From an uncultured Lachnospiraceae bacterium (GTDB lineage: Bacteria; Bacillota; Clostridia; Lachnospirales; Lachnospiraceae), in NCBI GenBank assembly GCA_947089905.1, contig CAMUMG010000006.1, positions 62,001 to 126,000 on the forward strand: 64,000 bases of DNA. Direction: 5' to 3'. The first letter of the stretch is position 1; every line of letters begins with the position of its first letter. Under the pieces are notes generated by a model that was given only the letters and a program-made list of their open reading frames with translations, made no database searches and was not told the origin of the DNA. The position numbers and the translations under genes are program-made. This document shows positions 9,786 through 18,648 of this stretch, in pieces.

Positions 9786-10004
9786 GTTGCTTCCCTCCTT
9801 AATATCGACTTTCGAAATTTATTTCGAAAAGCCATTAATTCTACGGTACTCACATTACTGTGTCCATGCCTAGTTTCCTTCTTTATTCTTAAATCACACA
9901 ACCGCAGCCATATGTGTATCAACACAGGTGTGTTTGATTTTCGAAAAAAACCAAAACTGGCACTGGTATAATCTATACATTAGTAATGGATTGAAATGAA
10001 CTGA

Positions 10005-10424
10005 TTATTTTGCGTCCTTCGGTCTTTTTGCACCGTATTTGGAACGTCCCTGTCTTCTCTTTGCAACACCTGCAGTATCTAGTGTTCCTCTGACAATGTG
10101 ATATCTAGTACCAGGCAAATCCTTTACTCTTCCGCCACGGATTAAGACAACACTATGCTCTTGTAAGTTATGTCCTTCTCCCGGAATATAACTTGTTACT
10201 TCAATGCCATTACTTAAACGTACTCTGGCAATTTTTCTAAGTGCGGAATTCGGCTTCTTAGGAGTTGTTGTTCTAACTGCTGTACAAACCCCTCTCTTTT
10301 GAGGAGAAGCAGTATCAGTTGCTCTCTTATTAAGAGAATTAAATCCTCTTAACAATGCTGGTGCTGTAGACTTCTTTTCAATGGTCTGTCTGCCTTTTCT
10401 TACTAACTGATTAAATGTAGGCAT
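10005..10424 (-). CDS. rpsL: 30S ribosomal protein S12
   Basis: 139-residue S12, part of the decoding centre. The start is [12 protein letters not shown] with ACAGGAGGTGAAAGAA ahead of it; the frame extends nine codons upstream but without a signal. The streptomycin-site loop [12 protein letters not shown] keeps its lysines (streptomycin-sensitive form) and the GGRVKDLPG loop is standard. First gene of the str operon, transcribed from the strong promoter at 10508-10536. Confidence 0.98.
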   Translation of the reverse strand: MPTFNQLVRKGRQTIEKKSTAPALLRGFNSLNKRATDTASPQKRGVCTAVRTTTPKKPNSALRKIARVRLSNGIEVTSYIPGEGHNLQEHSVVLIRGGRVKDLPGTRYHIVRGTLDTAGVAKRRQGRSKYGAKRPKDAK

Positions 10425-10507
10425 TTCTTTCACCTCCTGTTGGATTAACATGGCTGCTTTTGCGAACTTTTCATTTTTATATTATTGTATAAAAACACGC
10501 AAATTTT

Positions 10508-10536
10508 ATTATAAAGGCTGAAAATTCTCTTGTCAA
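10508..10536 (-). promoter_or_regulatory. Consensus promoter of the str operon
   Basis: Perfect elements: -35 TTGACA (10536-10531), 17-bp spacer, -10 TATAAT (10513-10508). The leader to rpsL is about 75 nt. The divergent queK promoter starts only about 20 bp away, so the two transcription units share this intergenic region. Confidence 0.88.
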
Positions 10537-10553
10537 GCAAATTTTTATTTTTC

Positions 10554-10583
10554 TTGCAATTCTACTATTGTTTGTGCTATGAT
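10554..10583 (+). promoter_or_regulatory. Promoter of the queuine salvage operon
   Basis: -35 TTGCAA (10554-10559), 18-bp spacer, -10 TATGAT (10578-10583) on the plus strand. The start near 10590 gives a leader of about 105 nt that contains the preQ1 riboswitch. Confidence 0.55.
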
Positions 10584-10635
10584 AGTTTTCGTTGTTGTAT
10601 CTTACATTTATCAAATCAGAGATGTTTTCTCTGGA

Positions 10636-10669
10636 CTGGTTCGCAAACTTCCCAGAATAAAAAACTAAG
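10636..10669 (+). promoter_or_regulatory. preQ1-I riboswitch aptamer
   Basis: CTGGTTCGCAAACTTCCCAG followed by AATAAAAAACTAAG matches the small preQ1 class I aptamer: P1 stem CTGG/CCAG, the conserved GGTTC at the 5' side of the loop, the CCC that closes P1, and the A-rich tail ending in ACTAA that folds back as an H-type pseudoknot. The queK ribosome binding site AAAGGAG (10679-10685) begins 10 bases beyond the aptamer, and I see no T-run terminator, so control is most likely at translation initiation: preQ1 binding would hide the ribosome binding site. The downstream genes are queuine salvage genes, which supports the call independently. Confidence 0.87.
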
Positions 10670-10694
10670 AATCGACGTAAAGGAGATTAAGGAA

Positions 10695-11693
10695 ATGAAT
10701 GTTAAACAACCTATTATTATTGACTGTGATCCGGGAATCGATGACAGTCTTGCCCTGATGCTCGCTCTTAATTCACCAGAGTTGGACATTCTCGGAATTA
10801 CTGTAGTCTGTGGAAATGTACCTGCCTCAATCGGTGCACAAAATGTATTTAAAATCTTAGAATTTACAGGACATGAAAACATCCCTGTTTTTTTAGGAGC
10901 TCAGACTCCTCTTCAAAAACCGTATATTGACGCAATGGACACACACGGAAAAGATGGATTTGGAGAATTTGAGTATCTTTGTACGCAGAGAAAAACTCCA
11001 AAACCAGATGCAGTGGGATTTATGTTAGAAATGCTAAATTCTACACCAAAATTGTCTATCATTGCCCTAGGTCCTCTCACTAATATTGCCCAAGCAATTC
11101 GTATTGATCCAAATGCCTTTTCTCATTTAGACCGATTTGTTTCTATGGGAGGAAATTTTAGAAGTCATGGAAATTGCTCTCCAGTTGCAGAATATAATTA
11201 CTGGTGTGATCCCCTTGCAGCAAAAGAAGTTTTCTCATTTTTTGAACAAATGGCAGATGCCTCTTATCCTAAAATTGAAATGGTTGGGTTAGATGTAACT
11301 CGAAAAATTTTGCTTACTCCAAACTATTTAGAATATATGAAACGTCTGAATTTAGAAATAGGATCTTTTATAGAAAACCTGACTAGATTTTATATAGATT
11401 TTCATTGGAATGTAGAACATTTAATTGGTTGTGTCATTAACGATCCACTAGCTGTTGCCCACTTTTTATGTCCAAAGCTCTGTTCTGGAATAGAGGCTTT
11501 TACAGACATTGCAGTAGATGGAATTTGTGAGGGACAAAGTGTAGTAGACTCTATGAACTTTTATAAAAAGCCTTCCAACAGTCTAGTGCTTACTCACGTT
11601 GACACCAAACTTTTTTGGAGCTTATTTTTTTGTCGGTTACTTCATATTCCAGAATCTGTTATTCTATCAGATGGAGGCTATGATTATTTATGA
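10695..11693 (+). CDS. queK: Queuosine nucleosidase QueK (nucleoside hydrolase family)
   Basis: 332-residue member of the inosine/uridine-preferring nucleoside hydrolase family. The calcium-binding aspartate motif DCDPGIDD is at residues 10-17, followed by ITVVCGN and ALGPLTNIA; the ending matches the usual length. The start at 10695 has AAAGGAG 9 bases upstream; the frame is open further upstream but runs through the riboswitch. The family alone would suggest general nucleoside salvage. The preQ1 riboswitch in front, the ECF substrate component overlapping its stop codon and the radical SAM gene behind match the queK-qrtT-queL salvage set described in Clostridioides difficile, where QueK releases queuine from queuosine. 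The specific substrate is inferred from this context. Confidence 0.82.
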   Translation: MNVKQPIIIDCDPGIDDSLALMLALNSPELDILGITVVCGNVPASIGAQNVFKILEFTGHENIPVFLGAQTPLQKPYIDAMDTHGKDGFGEFEYLCTQRKTPKPDAVGFMLEMLNSTPKLSIIALGPLTNIAQAIRIDPNAFSHLDRFVSMGGNFRSHGNCSPVAEYNYWCDPLAAKEVFSFFEQMADASYPKIEMVGLDVTRKILLTPNYLEYMKRLNLEIGSFIENLTRFYIDFHWNVEHLIGCVINDPLAVAHFLCPKLCSGIEAFTDIAVDGICEGQSVVDSMNFYKKPSNSLVLTHVDTKLFWSLFFCRLLHIPESVILSDGGYDYL

Positions 11694-12274
11694 AAACAAA
11701 AACAAAATTAATCTGTTTTTTGGCCCTTTGTGGGGTAATTAATATTGTAGGCAGTATAATTGCTCTCTTTTTACATCTTCCTATTTACTTGGATACCATT
11801 GGAACAATTCTTGCCGCTGCTATAACAGGTCCTATTTATGGTATGATTCCGGGACTTCTCAGTGGTTTCATTGGATTTTTAACGACTGACCCTTTTGCCC
11901 TTTACTATATTCCAGTTCAACTTGCAGTTGGTATCATGACAGGACTTATCTTTTCTCGTATTTACCAAAAAAAGCGTTTTCTCCCGCTTGGTGCTGCTGC
12001 CATTACACTTCCCGGAACAGTTCTCAGTTCTATCATTACCGTTTTACTATTTGGAGGAATCACTTCTTCTGGTTCTTCTCTGTTTGTACAGCTTTTTCAC
12101 CAATTTGGTTTAAATTTAACTTTCAGTGTAGTTTTAGTACAGCTTTTTACCGATTATCTAGATCGCTTTTTGGCATTGACTATTGTTTTACTTGTATATT
12201 CCTCTATGCCAAAGACATTATTTCACGATTTACGTATTCGGAAAAAATCTTCGCTGTCCTCTCAGAAAATTTAG
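11690..12274 (+). CDS. qrtT: ECF transporter substrate component, probable queuosine/queuine transporter QrtT
   Basis: 194-residue integral membrane protein with five or six hydrophobic segments and the short basic ends typical of S components of energy-coupling factor transporters. These capture a vitamin-like ligand and share a general EcfAA'T module encoded elsewhere. The ATG overlaps the queK stop (ATGA), indicating translational coupling. The basic tail (LRIRKKSSLSSQKI) is cytoplasmic. Its place between queK and queL behind a preQ1 riboswitch identifies queuosine or queuine as the likely substrate. No EcfA or EcfT gene is in this window. Confidence 0.78.
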   Translation: MKTKTKLICFLALCGVINIVGSIIALFLHLPIYLDTIGTILAAAITGPIYGMIPGLLSGFIGFLTTDPFALYYIPVQLAVGIMTGLIFSRIYQKKRFLPLGAAAITLPGTVLSSIITVLLFGGITSSGSSLFVQLFHQFGLNLTFSVVLVQLFTDYLDRFLALTIVLLVYSSMPKTLFHDLRIRKKSSLSSQKI

Positions 12275-12287
12275 AAAGGAAATGATC

Positions 12288-12977
12288 ATGCAGCGATATA
12301 ATAAAATTACAGAAAAAAATCCACGAGAAATCGTTTTATTAAAAGCATTTCCCTGTGTCTGGGGAAAATGTAGATTTTGTGATTATACGTTAGATAATTC
12401 TACCGATCCTAAAGAAATCGATTCTTTGAATCAGGAAGTTCTTTCTCATGTTACTGGAGAACTTAAAGTTTTAGAAGTTATTAATTCGGGAAGCTGTTTT
12501 GAACTTCCAAAAGAAACTCTGCAAAGAATTAAAGAGATTGTACAAGAAAAACAAATTCAACGTCTTTTCTTTGAAAGTCACTGGATTTATAGAAATCGTT
12601 TAGATGAGATGCGGAAGTTTTTCCAAATTCCAATCATCTTTAAAATTGGAGTAGAAACGTTTGACTATGCCTTTCGGGAAGATGTGTTAAGAAAACACGC
12701 AGATTTTCAGACTGCACAAGAAGTTGCACAATATTTTGATTCTCCGTGTCTTTTAGTTGGAATCAAAGGACAGACTAAAGAAATGATCGCAAATGATATT
12801 CGTCTGCTCAAACAATACTTTTCTTTGGGAACTATTAATGTATATACAAACAATACAACTGATATTGTTAGAGATGAATCATTAATTGAATGGTTTCTTG
12901 AAACGTATGACTGGCTTAAAGAAGATCCTGACATTGAAGTTTTATATGAAAATACAGACTTTGGAGTTGGAGATTGA
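12288..12977 (+). CDS. queL: Radical SAM queuine lyase QueL
   Basis: 229-residue radical SAM protein. The cluster-binding cysteines are C23, C28 and C31 in CVWGKCRFC, a Cx4Cx2C spacing that differs from the common Cx3Cx2C. The protein is short, a minimal core without a SPASM or other extra domain. In C. difficile the radical SAM enzyme of this gene set converts queuine to preQ1, which TGT can then insert into tRNA. The start at 12288 is chosen over the ATG at 12282 because AAAGGA (12275-12280) leaves 7 bases to the former and only one to the latter. Third and last gene of the operon, ended by the hairpin at 12981-13007. Confidence 0.8.
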   Translation: MQRYNKITEKNPREIVLLKAFPCVWGKCRFCDYTLDNSTDPKEIDSLNQEVLSHVTGELKVLEVINSGSCFELPKETLQRIKEIVQEKQIQRLFFESHWIYRNRLDEMRKFFQIPIIFKIGVETFDYAFREDVLRKHADFQTAQEVAQYFDSPCLLVGIKGQTKEMIANDIRLLKQYFSLGTINVYTNNTTDIVRDESLIEWFLETYDWLKEDPDIEVLYENTDFGVGD

Positions 12978-12980
12978 TAA

Positions 12981-13007
12981 AAAAGGGGCTGTAAATATGC
13001 CCCTTTT
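12981..13007. terminator. Bidirectional terminator between queL and the helicase gene
   Basis: Perfect 9-bp stem AAAAGGGGC / GCCCCTTTT with a 9-base loop and T-tracts on both sides. It starts 4 bp after the queL stop codon and ends 4 bp before the helicase stop codon. Confidence 0.85.
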
Positions 13008-13010
13008 CTT

Positions 13011-14594
13011 CTATTTTTTATTTGCTGGTTCAATATTAATAGACTTTCCTTTAATTTTTGAATCCTTCATTACCTGTATCACTTCTGTTGCATATTCTCT
13101 TGGAACTTCTACAAATGTATATTTATCATACATATCAATACTTCCAATCAATTTTCCGGGCATCCCTGTTTCTCCGGCAATCGCTCCTAAAATATCACCT
13201 GGGCGAATATTTTGTTTTTTCCCAAGATTAATAAAAAGTCTTACCATGCCTTCTTCTGCTCCAGTATCTCCAAAATCCTCGAAGTCATATTTTAATTCTT
13301 CTTGTCCAACTCCATCCCCCATAGAAAGTTTTAAAAATGCTGCTGCCATATCTAAGGAAGTATAGTCTTCCTCATTGGCACGATTTTCAATCAGATGGAT
13401 CATTTTACTTAGATCCTCTTCTTCAATAATTCGGTGAATGTTATCTAAAATCTTTTCTGCCTTTACAGCAACAACGTCATTCAGAGAAGGAATCGGTTGT
13501 AGGCGGATTTTTGTTTTACAGTAGCGTTGAATATCACGAAGTTTATATACTTCTCTTCCTACTACTAAATTAAATGCCCTTCCAGTCCGCCCTGCTCTTC
13601 CAGTTCTTCCAATTCGATGTACATAATACTCATCATCCTGTGGCAGATCATAATTAAATACCGCCTCTACATCGTCTACATCGATTCCTCTGGCAGCAAC
13701 ATCCGTAGCTACTAAAATATCAGTTTTTCCATTGCGGAATGAATTCATAACTCGATCTCTTTGTTGTTGTTTTAAATCCCCATGCAGTCCCTCTGCAAAA
13801 TATCCTCTTGTCTGTAAAGCACTGACCAGTTCATCCACTTGTCGTTTGGTATTGCAAAAAATCAAAGAAAGTTTTGGATCGTACATATCGAGAAGTCTTG
13901 TTAAAACATCTAGTTTATTTCTTGGACGCACTTCATAATAAAACTGCTCAATTTTGGGAACAGTCAATTCCTTTTTCACAACTCGAATCATGGCAGCATT
14001 TTTTTGATATGTCTTTGCAATTTCCAAAATAGGCTGTGGCATTGTGGCAGAAAATAAAAGAGTCTGTCTTTCTGTAGGCATTTCTGAAAGGATTGTTTCA
14101 ATATCTTCACGAAATCCCATATTTAACATTTCATCCGCTTCATCTAATGCAACCATTTTGACTTCATCAAATTTTAGAGTATGTCTTCTCATATGATCCA
14201 TTACACGACCGGGTGTACCTATAATAATCTGTACACCTCCTTTTAGTGCCCGAATCTGTCTTGAAATATCCTGTCCTCCATAGATTGGAAGAACTTTTAT
14301 CCCATGTAAAAACTTTGCAAATTTATGAAGTTCATCTGACACTTGAATAGCAAGTTCTCTTGTTGGACAAAGAACGACTGCCTGTAATTCTTTTACTTTC
14401 GCGTTGATATTTTGTAACATTGGAAGTCCAAATGCTGCAGTCTTTCCAGTTCCTGTTTGTGCCTGTCCTACAATATCTCTTCCTTCCATAACAATAGGAA
14501 TTGCCTGTGTTTGAATTGGTGTCATCTCTTCAAAACCCATCTCTTCCACTGCTCGAAGAATTGGCTGTTGTAATTCTAATTCATCAAATCTCAT
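13011..14594 (-). CDS. deaD: DEAD-box RNA helicase with DbpA-type RNA-binding domain
   Basis: 527-residue ATP-dependent RNA helicase. All core motifs are present in order: Q motif (EMTPIQTQAIP), Walker A AQTGTGKTAA, PTRELA, TPGRV, DEAD (ALDEADEML), SAT, and HRIGRTGRAGR. The last 75 residues (GMVRLFINLGKKQNIRPGDI onward) form a DbpA-like RNA-binding domain that in related proteins directs the helicase to structured rRNA or mRNA. It probably acts in ribosome assembly and RNA turnover, especially in the cold. GGAGGA lies 9 bases before the ATG. The leader contains an intrinsic terminator between promoter and ribosome binding site (14637-14672), suggesting controlled read-through. Confidence 0.96.
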   Translation of the reverse strand: MRFDELELQQPILRAVEEMGFEEMTPIQTQAIPIVMEGRDIVGQAQTGTGKTAAFGLPMLQNINAKVKELQAVVLCPTRELAIQVSDELHKFAKFLHGIKVLPIYGGQDISRQIRALKGGVQIIIGTPGRVMDHMRRHTLKFDEVKMVALDEADEMLNMGFREDIETILSEMPTERQTLLFSATMPQPILEIAKTYQKNAAMIRVVKKELTVPKIEQFYYEVRPRNKLDVLTRLLDMYDPKLSLIFCNTKRQVDELVSALQTRGYFAEGLHGDLKQQQRDRVMNSFRNGKTDILVATDVAARGIDVDDVEAVFNYDLPQDDEYYVHRIGRTGRAGRTGRAFNLVVGREVYKLRDIQRYCKTKIRLQPIPSLNDVVAVKAEKILDNIHRIIEEEDLSKMIHLIENRANEEDYTSLDMAAAFLKLSMGDGVGQEELKYDFEDFGDTGAEEGMVRLFINLGKKQNIRPGDILGAIAGETGMPGKLIGSIDMYDKYTFVEVPREYATEVIQVMKDSKIKGKSINIEPANKK

Positions 14595-14636
14595 TTAAAA
14601 TTGTCCTCCATTCCAATATTACACCTTAATAATATT

Positions 14637-14672
14637 TTAAAAAAAAGCTCTCGACCATATGGGCGAAGAGCT
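14637..14672 (-). terminator. Leader terminator (attenuator) of the DEAD-box helicase gene
   Basis: On the minus strand, stem AGCTCT-CG / CG-AGAGCT with one bulged base (14672-14646) runs straight into eight T residues (14646-14639). It begins about 20 nt after the predicted start site and ends about 45 nt before the ATG, so it lies inside the helicase leader. The upstream gene clpB has its own separate terminator at 14805-14857. The loop contains CCATATGG. Confidence 0.7.
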
Positions 14673-14699
14673 GATTGAATGCTCTATTAATATTGATTA

Positions 14700-14728
14700 A
14701 TCATAACACAAAACAAAAAAGGCGTCAA
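14700..14728 (-). promoter_or_regulatory. Promoter of the DEAD-box helicase gene
   Basis: -35 TTGACG (14728-14723), 17-bp spacer, -10 TATGAT (14705-14700). The leader to the ATG at 14594 is about 100 nt. Confidence 0.75.
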
Positions 14729-14804
14729 TAAAATCCATTTTAAAAAAGTACTAAAAAAATTTATCTCAATTTATGTTTTCTTAGAAATACAACTAAAAAT
14801 AACG

Positions 14805-14857
14805 AAAAGAAACTGCTGTAAAATAAATTGAAAGTGTATTTCACAGCAGTTTCTTTT
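14805..14857 (-). terminator. Terminator of clpB
   Basis: Perfect 15-bp stem AAAAGAAACTGCTGT / ACAGCAGTTTCTTTT just past the clpB stop codon, followed on the minus strand by CGTTATTTTTAG. Confidence 0.8.
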
Positions 14858-14858
14858 A

Positions 14859-17447
14859 TTATCTTTCTTTTACACTTGCAGTTAAAGTTCCATCTTTGGC
14901 ATCAATTAAAATAGTATCTTCTTGATGAACTTTATCATTTAAAATCAGTTTTGCACTTAATGTTTCAACATATTTTTGTAAATATCGTTTTAATGGTCTT
15001 GCCCCATATACTGGACTATAGGCTTCTTCTGAAATGAGTTCTTTTGCCTCTGGTGTTAATTCAATAGAAATATCCCGATCGGACAGACGATCATTTAAAT
15101 CTTTTACTAATAAGTCAATAATTCCTCTGATATTGTCTTTCGTTAATGGCTTAAACATAATAATTTCATCAAGACGGTTTAAAAATTCTGGACGAAAATG
15201 TCCTCTTAGATCTTCCATCACCATCTTTTCACACTCTGGCGAAATTTCTCCATCTGATTCAATTCCATCTAATAGATAAGAAGAACCAATATTAGAAGTC
15301 ATAATAAGAATTGTATTTTTAAAATCTACTGTTCTACCTTGAGAATCCGTGATACGACCATCATCTAATACCTGAAGCAAAATGTTAAATACATCTGGAT
15401 GTGCCTTTTCTATCTCATCAAAAAGAACGACAGAATACGGTTTTCTTCTAACTGCTTCTGTAAGCTGTCCTCCCTCTTCATAACCTACATATCCCGGAGG
15501 AGCTCCAATCAGTCTGGAAACAGAATACTTTTCCATATACTCGCTCATATCAATTCGAACTATATTCTGTTCATTATCAAATAAGGCTGCGGCAAGTGCT
15601 TTTGCCAGTTCTGTCTTTCCTACTCCTGTCGGCCCTAAGAATAAAAATGAACCGATTGGCTTTGTTGGATCTTTAATTCCTGCTTTTGAACGAAGAATTG
15701 CTTCTGAAACTTTTGTTGCCCCATCTTCTTGACCAATCACTCTTTTATGCAGTTCTTCTTCTAAATGGAGCGTCTTATTTCTTTCACTCTCTGTAAGTTT
15801 CGAAACCGGAATTCCTGTCCAGCGGGAAATAATTTTTGCGATCTCTTCTTCCCCTACATTTTCATGTACTAAAGTATGTTCTTCCTTTCGTACACGATTT
15901 TCTTCTTCCTCTAATTGTCTTTTAATTTCAGGAAGTTTTCCATACTTTAATTCTGCTGCCTTATTTAAATCATAATTACGTTCTGCAAGTTCGATTTCAT
16001 TATTAATACTCTCTACTGCCTCCCGCAATTTTACCACCTTTTCTACCGCTGCTTTTTCATTATCCCATTTTGCTTTTGCCCCAGCAAATTCTTCCCGCAA
16101 TTCTGCAAGTTCTTTTTGCAGATCTTCTAAACGTTCTCTACTTAACCGATCCTCTTCTTTTTTAAGTGCTGCCTCTTCAATCTCCATCTGCATAATTCTG
16201 CGGCGGATATCATCTAATTCGGTTGGCATAGAATCTAATTCGGTCTTAATTAAAGCACATGCCTCGTCTACTAAATCAATCGCTTTATCTGGCAAAAATC
16301 GGTCTGAAATATAGCGATTGGAAAGAACGGCAGCGGCAACTAAGGCAGAGTCTGTAATTTTAACCCCATGAAAGATTTCATAGCGTTCCTTTAGTCCACG
16401 CAAAATCGAAATAGTATCCTCTGTTGTCGGTTCGTCTACCATAACCGGCTGAAATCTTCTTTCTAATGCCGCATCCTTTTCAATATACATTCGATATTCA
16501 TTTAAAGTAGTTGCTCCAATACAATGTAATTCCCCGCGGGCAAGCATTGGCTTTAACATATTTCCGGCATCCATTGCACCCTCTGTTTTTCCTGCTCCAA
16601 CAATTAGATGTAATTCATCTATAAATAAAATGATCTGTCCTTCTGAATTTTTTACTTCTTCCAAAACTGCTTTTAGACGCTCTTCAAACTCTCCGCGGTA
16701 TTTTGCTCCTGCTACTAAAGAGCCCATATCAAGGGCAAATAATCTTTTATTCTTTAACCCTTCTGGTACATCTCCACGAACAATTCGCTGTGCAAGTCCC
16801 TCTACCACCGCCGTTTTTCCAACTCCGGGCTCTCCTATTAAAACTGGATTATTCTTTGATTTTCTGGAAAGAATCCGAATTACATTTCGGATCTCAGAAT
16901 CTCTTCCAATGACAGGATCTAGCTTTTGTTCTTTTGCTCGCTCTACTAGATCATATCCATATTTTTCAAGAGTATCATACGTAGCTTCTGGATTATCACT
17001 GACTACTTTTTGATTCCCTCTTACTGTTGCAAGTGCCTGTAAAAATCTTTCTTTGGTAATTCGAAATTCTGAAAATAATTGCTTCACCTCTCGATTTGGA
17101 TATTTTAAAAGGCTTAAAAACAGATGTTCTACAGAAACATATTCATCCCCCATTCGTTTTGCTTCATCTTCCGCATAGATTAAGACTTTATTCAGATCAT
17201 TACTAATATAAATTTGTCCTCCCGAAACCTTGACACGTTTTTCAAGTAAACCCTTTATCTGTGCTAAAAATACATCTACATCGATCTCCATCTTAGTAAA
17301 CAGCTTTGAAATTAAGCCTTCTGGATCTTTTAATAAACAATATAAAAAATGTTCTTCATCAATTTGCTGATGCCCATAGTCATAAGCTATTTTTTCACAA
17401 TCCTGTACTGCCTGTACAGATTTTTGAGTAAATTTATTAATATTCAT
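14859..17447 (-). CDS. clpB: ATP-dependent disaggregase ClpB
   Basis: 862-residue Hsp100 chaperone that pulls apart protein aggregates together with DnaK. Domains in order: Clp N-domain repeats (residues 1-145), first AAA+ ring with GEPGVGKT at about 204, the long coiled-coil middle domain (about 405-530) that separates ClpB from ClpA and ClpC, and the second AAA+ ring with GPTGVGKT at about 605. No ClpP-docking IGF/IGL loop stands out, as expected for ClpB. GGAGAAAGG precedes the ATG. I find neither a CIRCE element nor a CtsR heptad repeat upstream, so heat control must use another site or be indirect; an inverted repeat at 17481-17505 is a candidate. Confidence 0.98.
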   Translation of the reverse strand: MNINKFTQKSVQAVQDCEKIAYDYGHQQIDEEHFLYCLLKDPEGLISKLFTKMEIDVDVFLAQIKGLLEKRVKVSGGQIYISNDLNKVLIYAEDEAKRMGDEYVSVEHLFLSLLKYPNREVKQLFSEFRITKERFLQALATVRGNQKVVSDNPEATYDTLEKYGYDLVERAKEQKLDPVIGRDSEIRNVIRILSRKSKNNPVLIGEPGVGKTAVVEGLAQRIVRGDVPEGLKNKRLFALDMGSLVAGAKYRGEFEERLKAVLEEVKNSEGQIILFIDELHLIVGAGKTEGAMDAGNMLKPMLARGELHCIGATTLNEYRMYIEKDAALERRFQPVMVDEPTTEDTISILRGLKERYEIFHGVKITDSALVAAAVLSNRYISDRFLPDKAIDLVDEACALIKTELDSMPTELDDIRRRIMQMEIEEAALKKEEDRLSRERLEDLQKELAELREEFAGAKAKWDNEKAAVEKVVKLREAVESINNEIELAERNYDLNKAAELKYGKLPEIKRQLEEEENRVRKEEHTLVHENVGEEEIAKIISRWTGIPVSKLTESERNKTLHLEEELHKRVIGQEDGATKVSEAILRSKAGIKDPTKPIGSFLFLGPTGVGKTELAKALAAALFDNEQNIVRIDMSEYMEKYSVSRLIGAPPGYVGYEEGGQLTEAVRRKPYSVVLFDEIEKAHPDVFNILLQVLDDGRITDSQGRTVDFKNTILIMTSNIGSSYLLDGIESDGEISPECEKMVMEDLRGHFRPEFLNRLDEIIMFKPLTKDNIRGIIDLLVKDLNDRLSDRDISIELTPEAKELISEEAYSPVYGARPLKRYLQKYVETLSAKLILNDKVHQEDTILIDAKDGTLTASVKER

Positions 17448-17480
17448 ATCCTTTCTCCTTTCCAGAAAATTATGTCGCTA

Positions 17481-17505
17481 TTTGTTCTATATGTTGTATA
17501 ACAAA
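17481..17505. repeat. Inverted repeat in the clpB leader
   Basis: TTTGTT and AACAAA arms 13 bp apart, with a second near-palindrome (TGTTGTATAACA) overlapping. It lies between the clpB promoter and ribosome binding site, where a heat-shock repressor could act. It matches neither CIRCE (TTAGCACTC) nor CtsR (GGTCAAA) sites. Confidence 0.35.
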
Positions 17506-17518
17506 TATTTCTTTATTT

Positions 17519-17547
17519 AAGATAGCATACTTTATTTAAAAATGCAA
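17519..17547 (-). promoter_or_regulatory. Probable promoter of clpB
   Basis: -35 TTGCAT (17547-17542), 17-bp spacer, -10 TATCTT (17524-17519), with a leader of about 65 nt. Confidence 0.5.
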
Positions 17548-17621
17548 GTCTTTTTTTCTTTTTTTATGCAAGCTTTTCTTTCTTTTTGTGTACATATATA
17601 TGAAAGTGAGGAAACATAAGT

Positions 17622-18587
17622 ATGATAACATCCAGAATTATCAGCACGGGAAGTGCTCTCCCGTCTGCTGTTGCCACAAATGATTATCTTTCCACTATTG
17701 TAGAAACCAGTGATGAATGGATTCGCACTCGTACTGGAATTAAAGAACGTAGAATTGTAACTACAGAAGACACTACCTCTCTTGCAATCCATGCAGGTCG
17801 TGCTGCTCTTGATGCTTCTGGACTTTCTGCCCAAGCATTGGACTTAATCTTAGTCGCTACTTTAACACCAACACAGTTTATGCCAAACACTGCCTGTTCT
17901 GTTCAAGCTGCACTAGGAGCAACATCTGCTGTATGTTTTGATATTAATGCTGCCTGTTCTGGTTTTATTTTTGCTCTTCAGACAGCCCATGCGCATATTG
18001 TTTCTGGATTGAGCCGCTACGCTTTAGTGATTGGTGCTGAAAGTTTATCCAAAGCTGTAGACTGGAAAGATCGATCCACCTGTGTACTATTTGGAGATGG
18101 AGCAGGAGCCGCCATTTTAGGAGCAGATTCCAATGGTATTCTCCAAAATCTATCTGGTTCAGATGGAAGCAAAGGTTCTATTTTAACCTATGGAGGACCT
18201 CCCTTTAAAAATCCCTTTATTACAAAGGAAACAAATTCTCCTTATATTTCTATGAATGGACAGGAAGTTTTTAAATTCGCAGTCAGAAAAATTCCTGAAC
18301 TTATTATAGAACTCACACAAAAAGAAGGGATTCCCGTTTCTGACTTACAGTGTATTTTGCTTCATCAGGCAAATGAACGAATTATACAGGCAGCCGCAAA
18401 ACATCTATCCCTTCCTATAGATTTATTCCCAATGAATTTAGATCGTTATGGCAATACCAGTGCTGCTAGTCTTGCTATTTTATTAGATGAAGTCAATCAA
18501 GAAAAAAAGCTGGAACGTGGCAAACCACTCATTTTAGCAGGATTTGGGGGCGGAATGACTTGGGGTAGTATTTTAATGAATTGGTGA
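17622..18587 (+). CDS. fabH: 3-oxoacyl-ACP synthase III (FabH)
   Basis: 321-residue ketoacyl-ACP synthase III, which condenses an acyl-CoA starter with malonyl-ACP to begin fatty acid synthesis. The catalytic triad is C112 in NAACSGF, H248 in LLHQANERI and N278 in YGNTSAASL. Length and the C-terminal GFGGGMTWGSIL motif are normal. GTGAGG lies upstream of the ATG. It stands alone, not within a fab operon, so it could be the housekeeping starter enzyme or a second copy making special chains; the sequence cannot decide. Confidence 0.93.
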   Translation: MITSRIISTGSALPSAVATNDYLSTIVETSDEWIRTRTGIKERRIVTTEDTTSLAIHAGRAALDASGLSAQALDLILVATLTPTQFMPNTACSVQAALGATSAVCFDINAACSGFIFALQTAHAHIVSGLSRYALVIGAESLSKAVDWKDRSTCVLFGDGAGAAILGADSNGILQNLSGSDGSKGSILTYGGPPFKNPFITKETNSPYISMNGQEVFKFAVRKIPELIIELTQKEGIPVSDLQCILLHQANERIIQAAAKHLSLPIDLFPMNLDRYGNTSAASLAILLDEVNQEKKLERGKPLILAGFGGGMTWGSILMNW

Positions 18588-18591
18588 AATA

Positions 18592-18643
18592 AAAAGTTGC
18601 GGATAGATGTTATTATACATAGTAACATCTATCTGCAACTTTT
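18592..18643. terminator. Bidirectional terminator between fabH and the lipoprotein hydrolase
   Basis: About 20-bp stem, AAAGTTGCGGATAGATGTTA pairing with TAACATCTATCTGCAACTTT (one mismatch), followed by a T-run on the plus strand and an A/T-rich tract on the minus strand. It lies between two convergent genes. Confidence 0.85.
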
Positions 18644-18648
18644 TTTGC

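Noticed and set aside
14637-14672. The helicase leader hairpin as the terminator of clpB
   Set aside because: clpB already has a perfect 15-bp terminator directly after its stop codon, and the helicase promoter lies between the two hairpins.
17448-17621. CIRCE or CtsR control sites upstream of clpB
   Set aside because: Neither TTAGCACTC/GAGTGCTAA nor GGTCAAA direct repeats are present; only an unrelated A/T-rich inverted repeat is seen.
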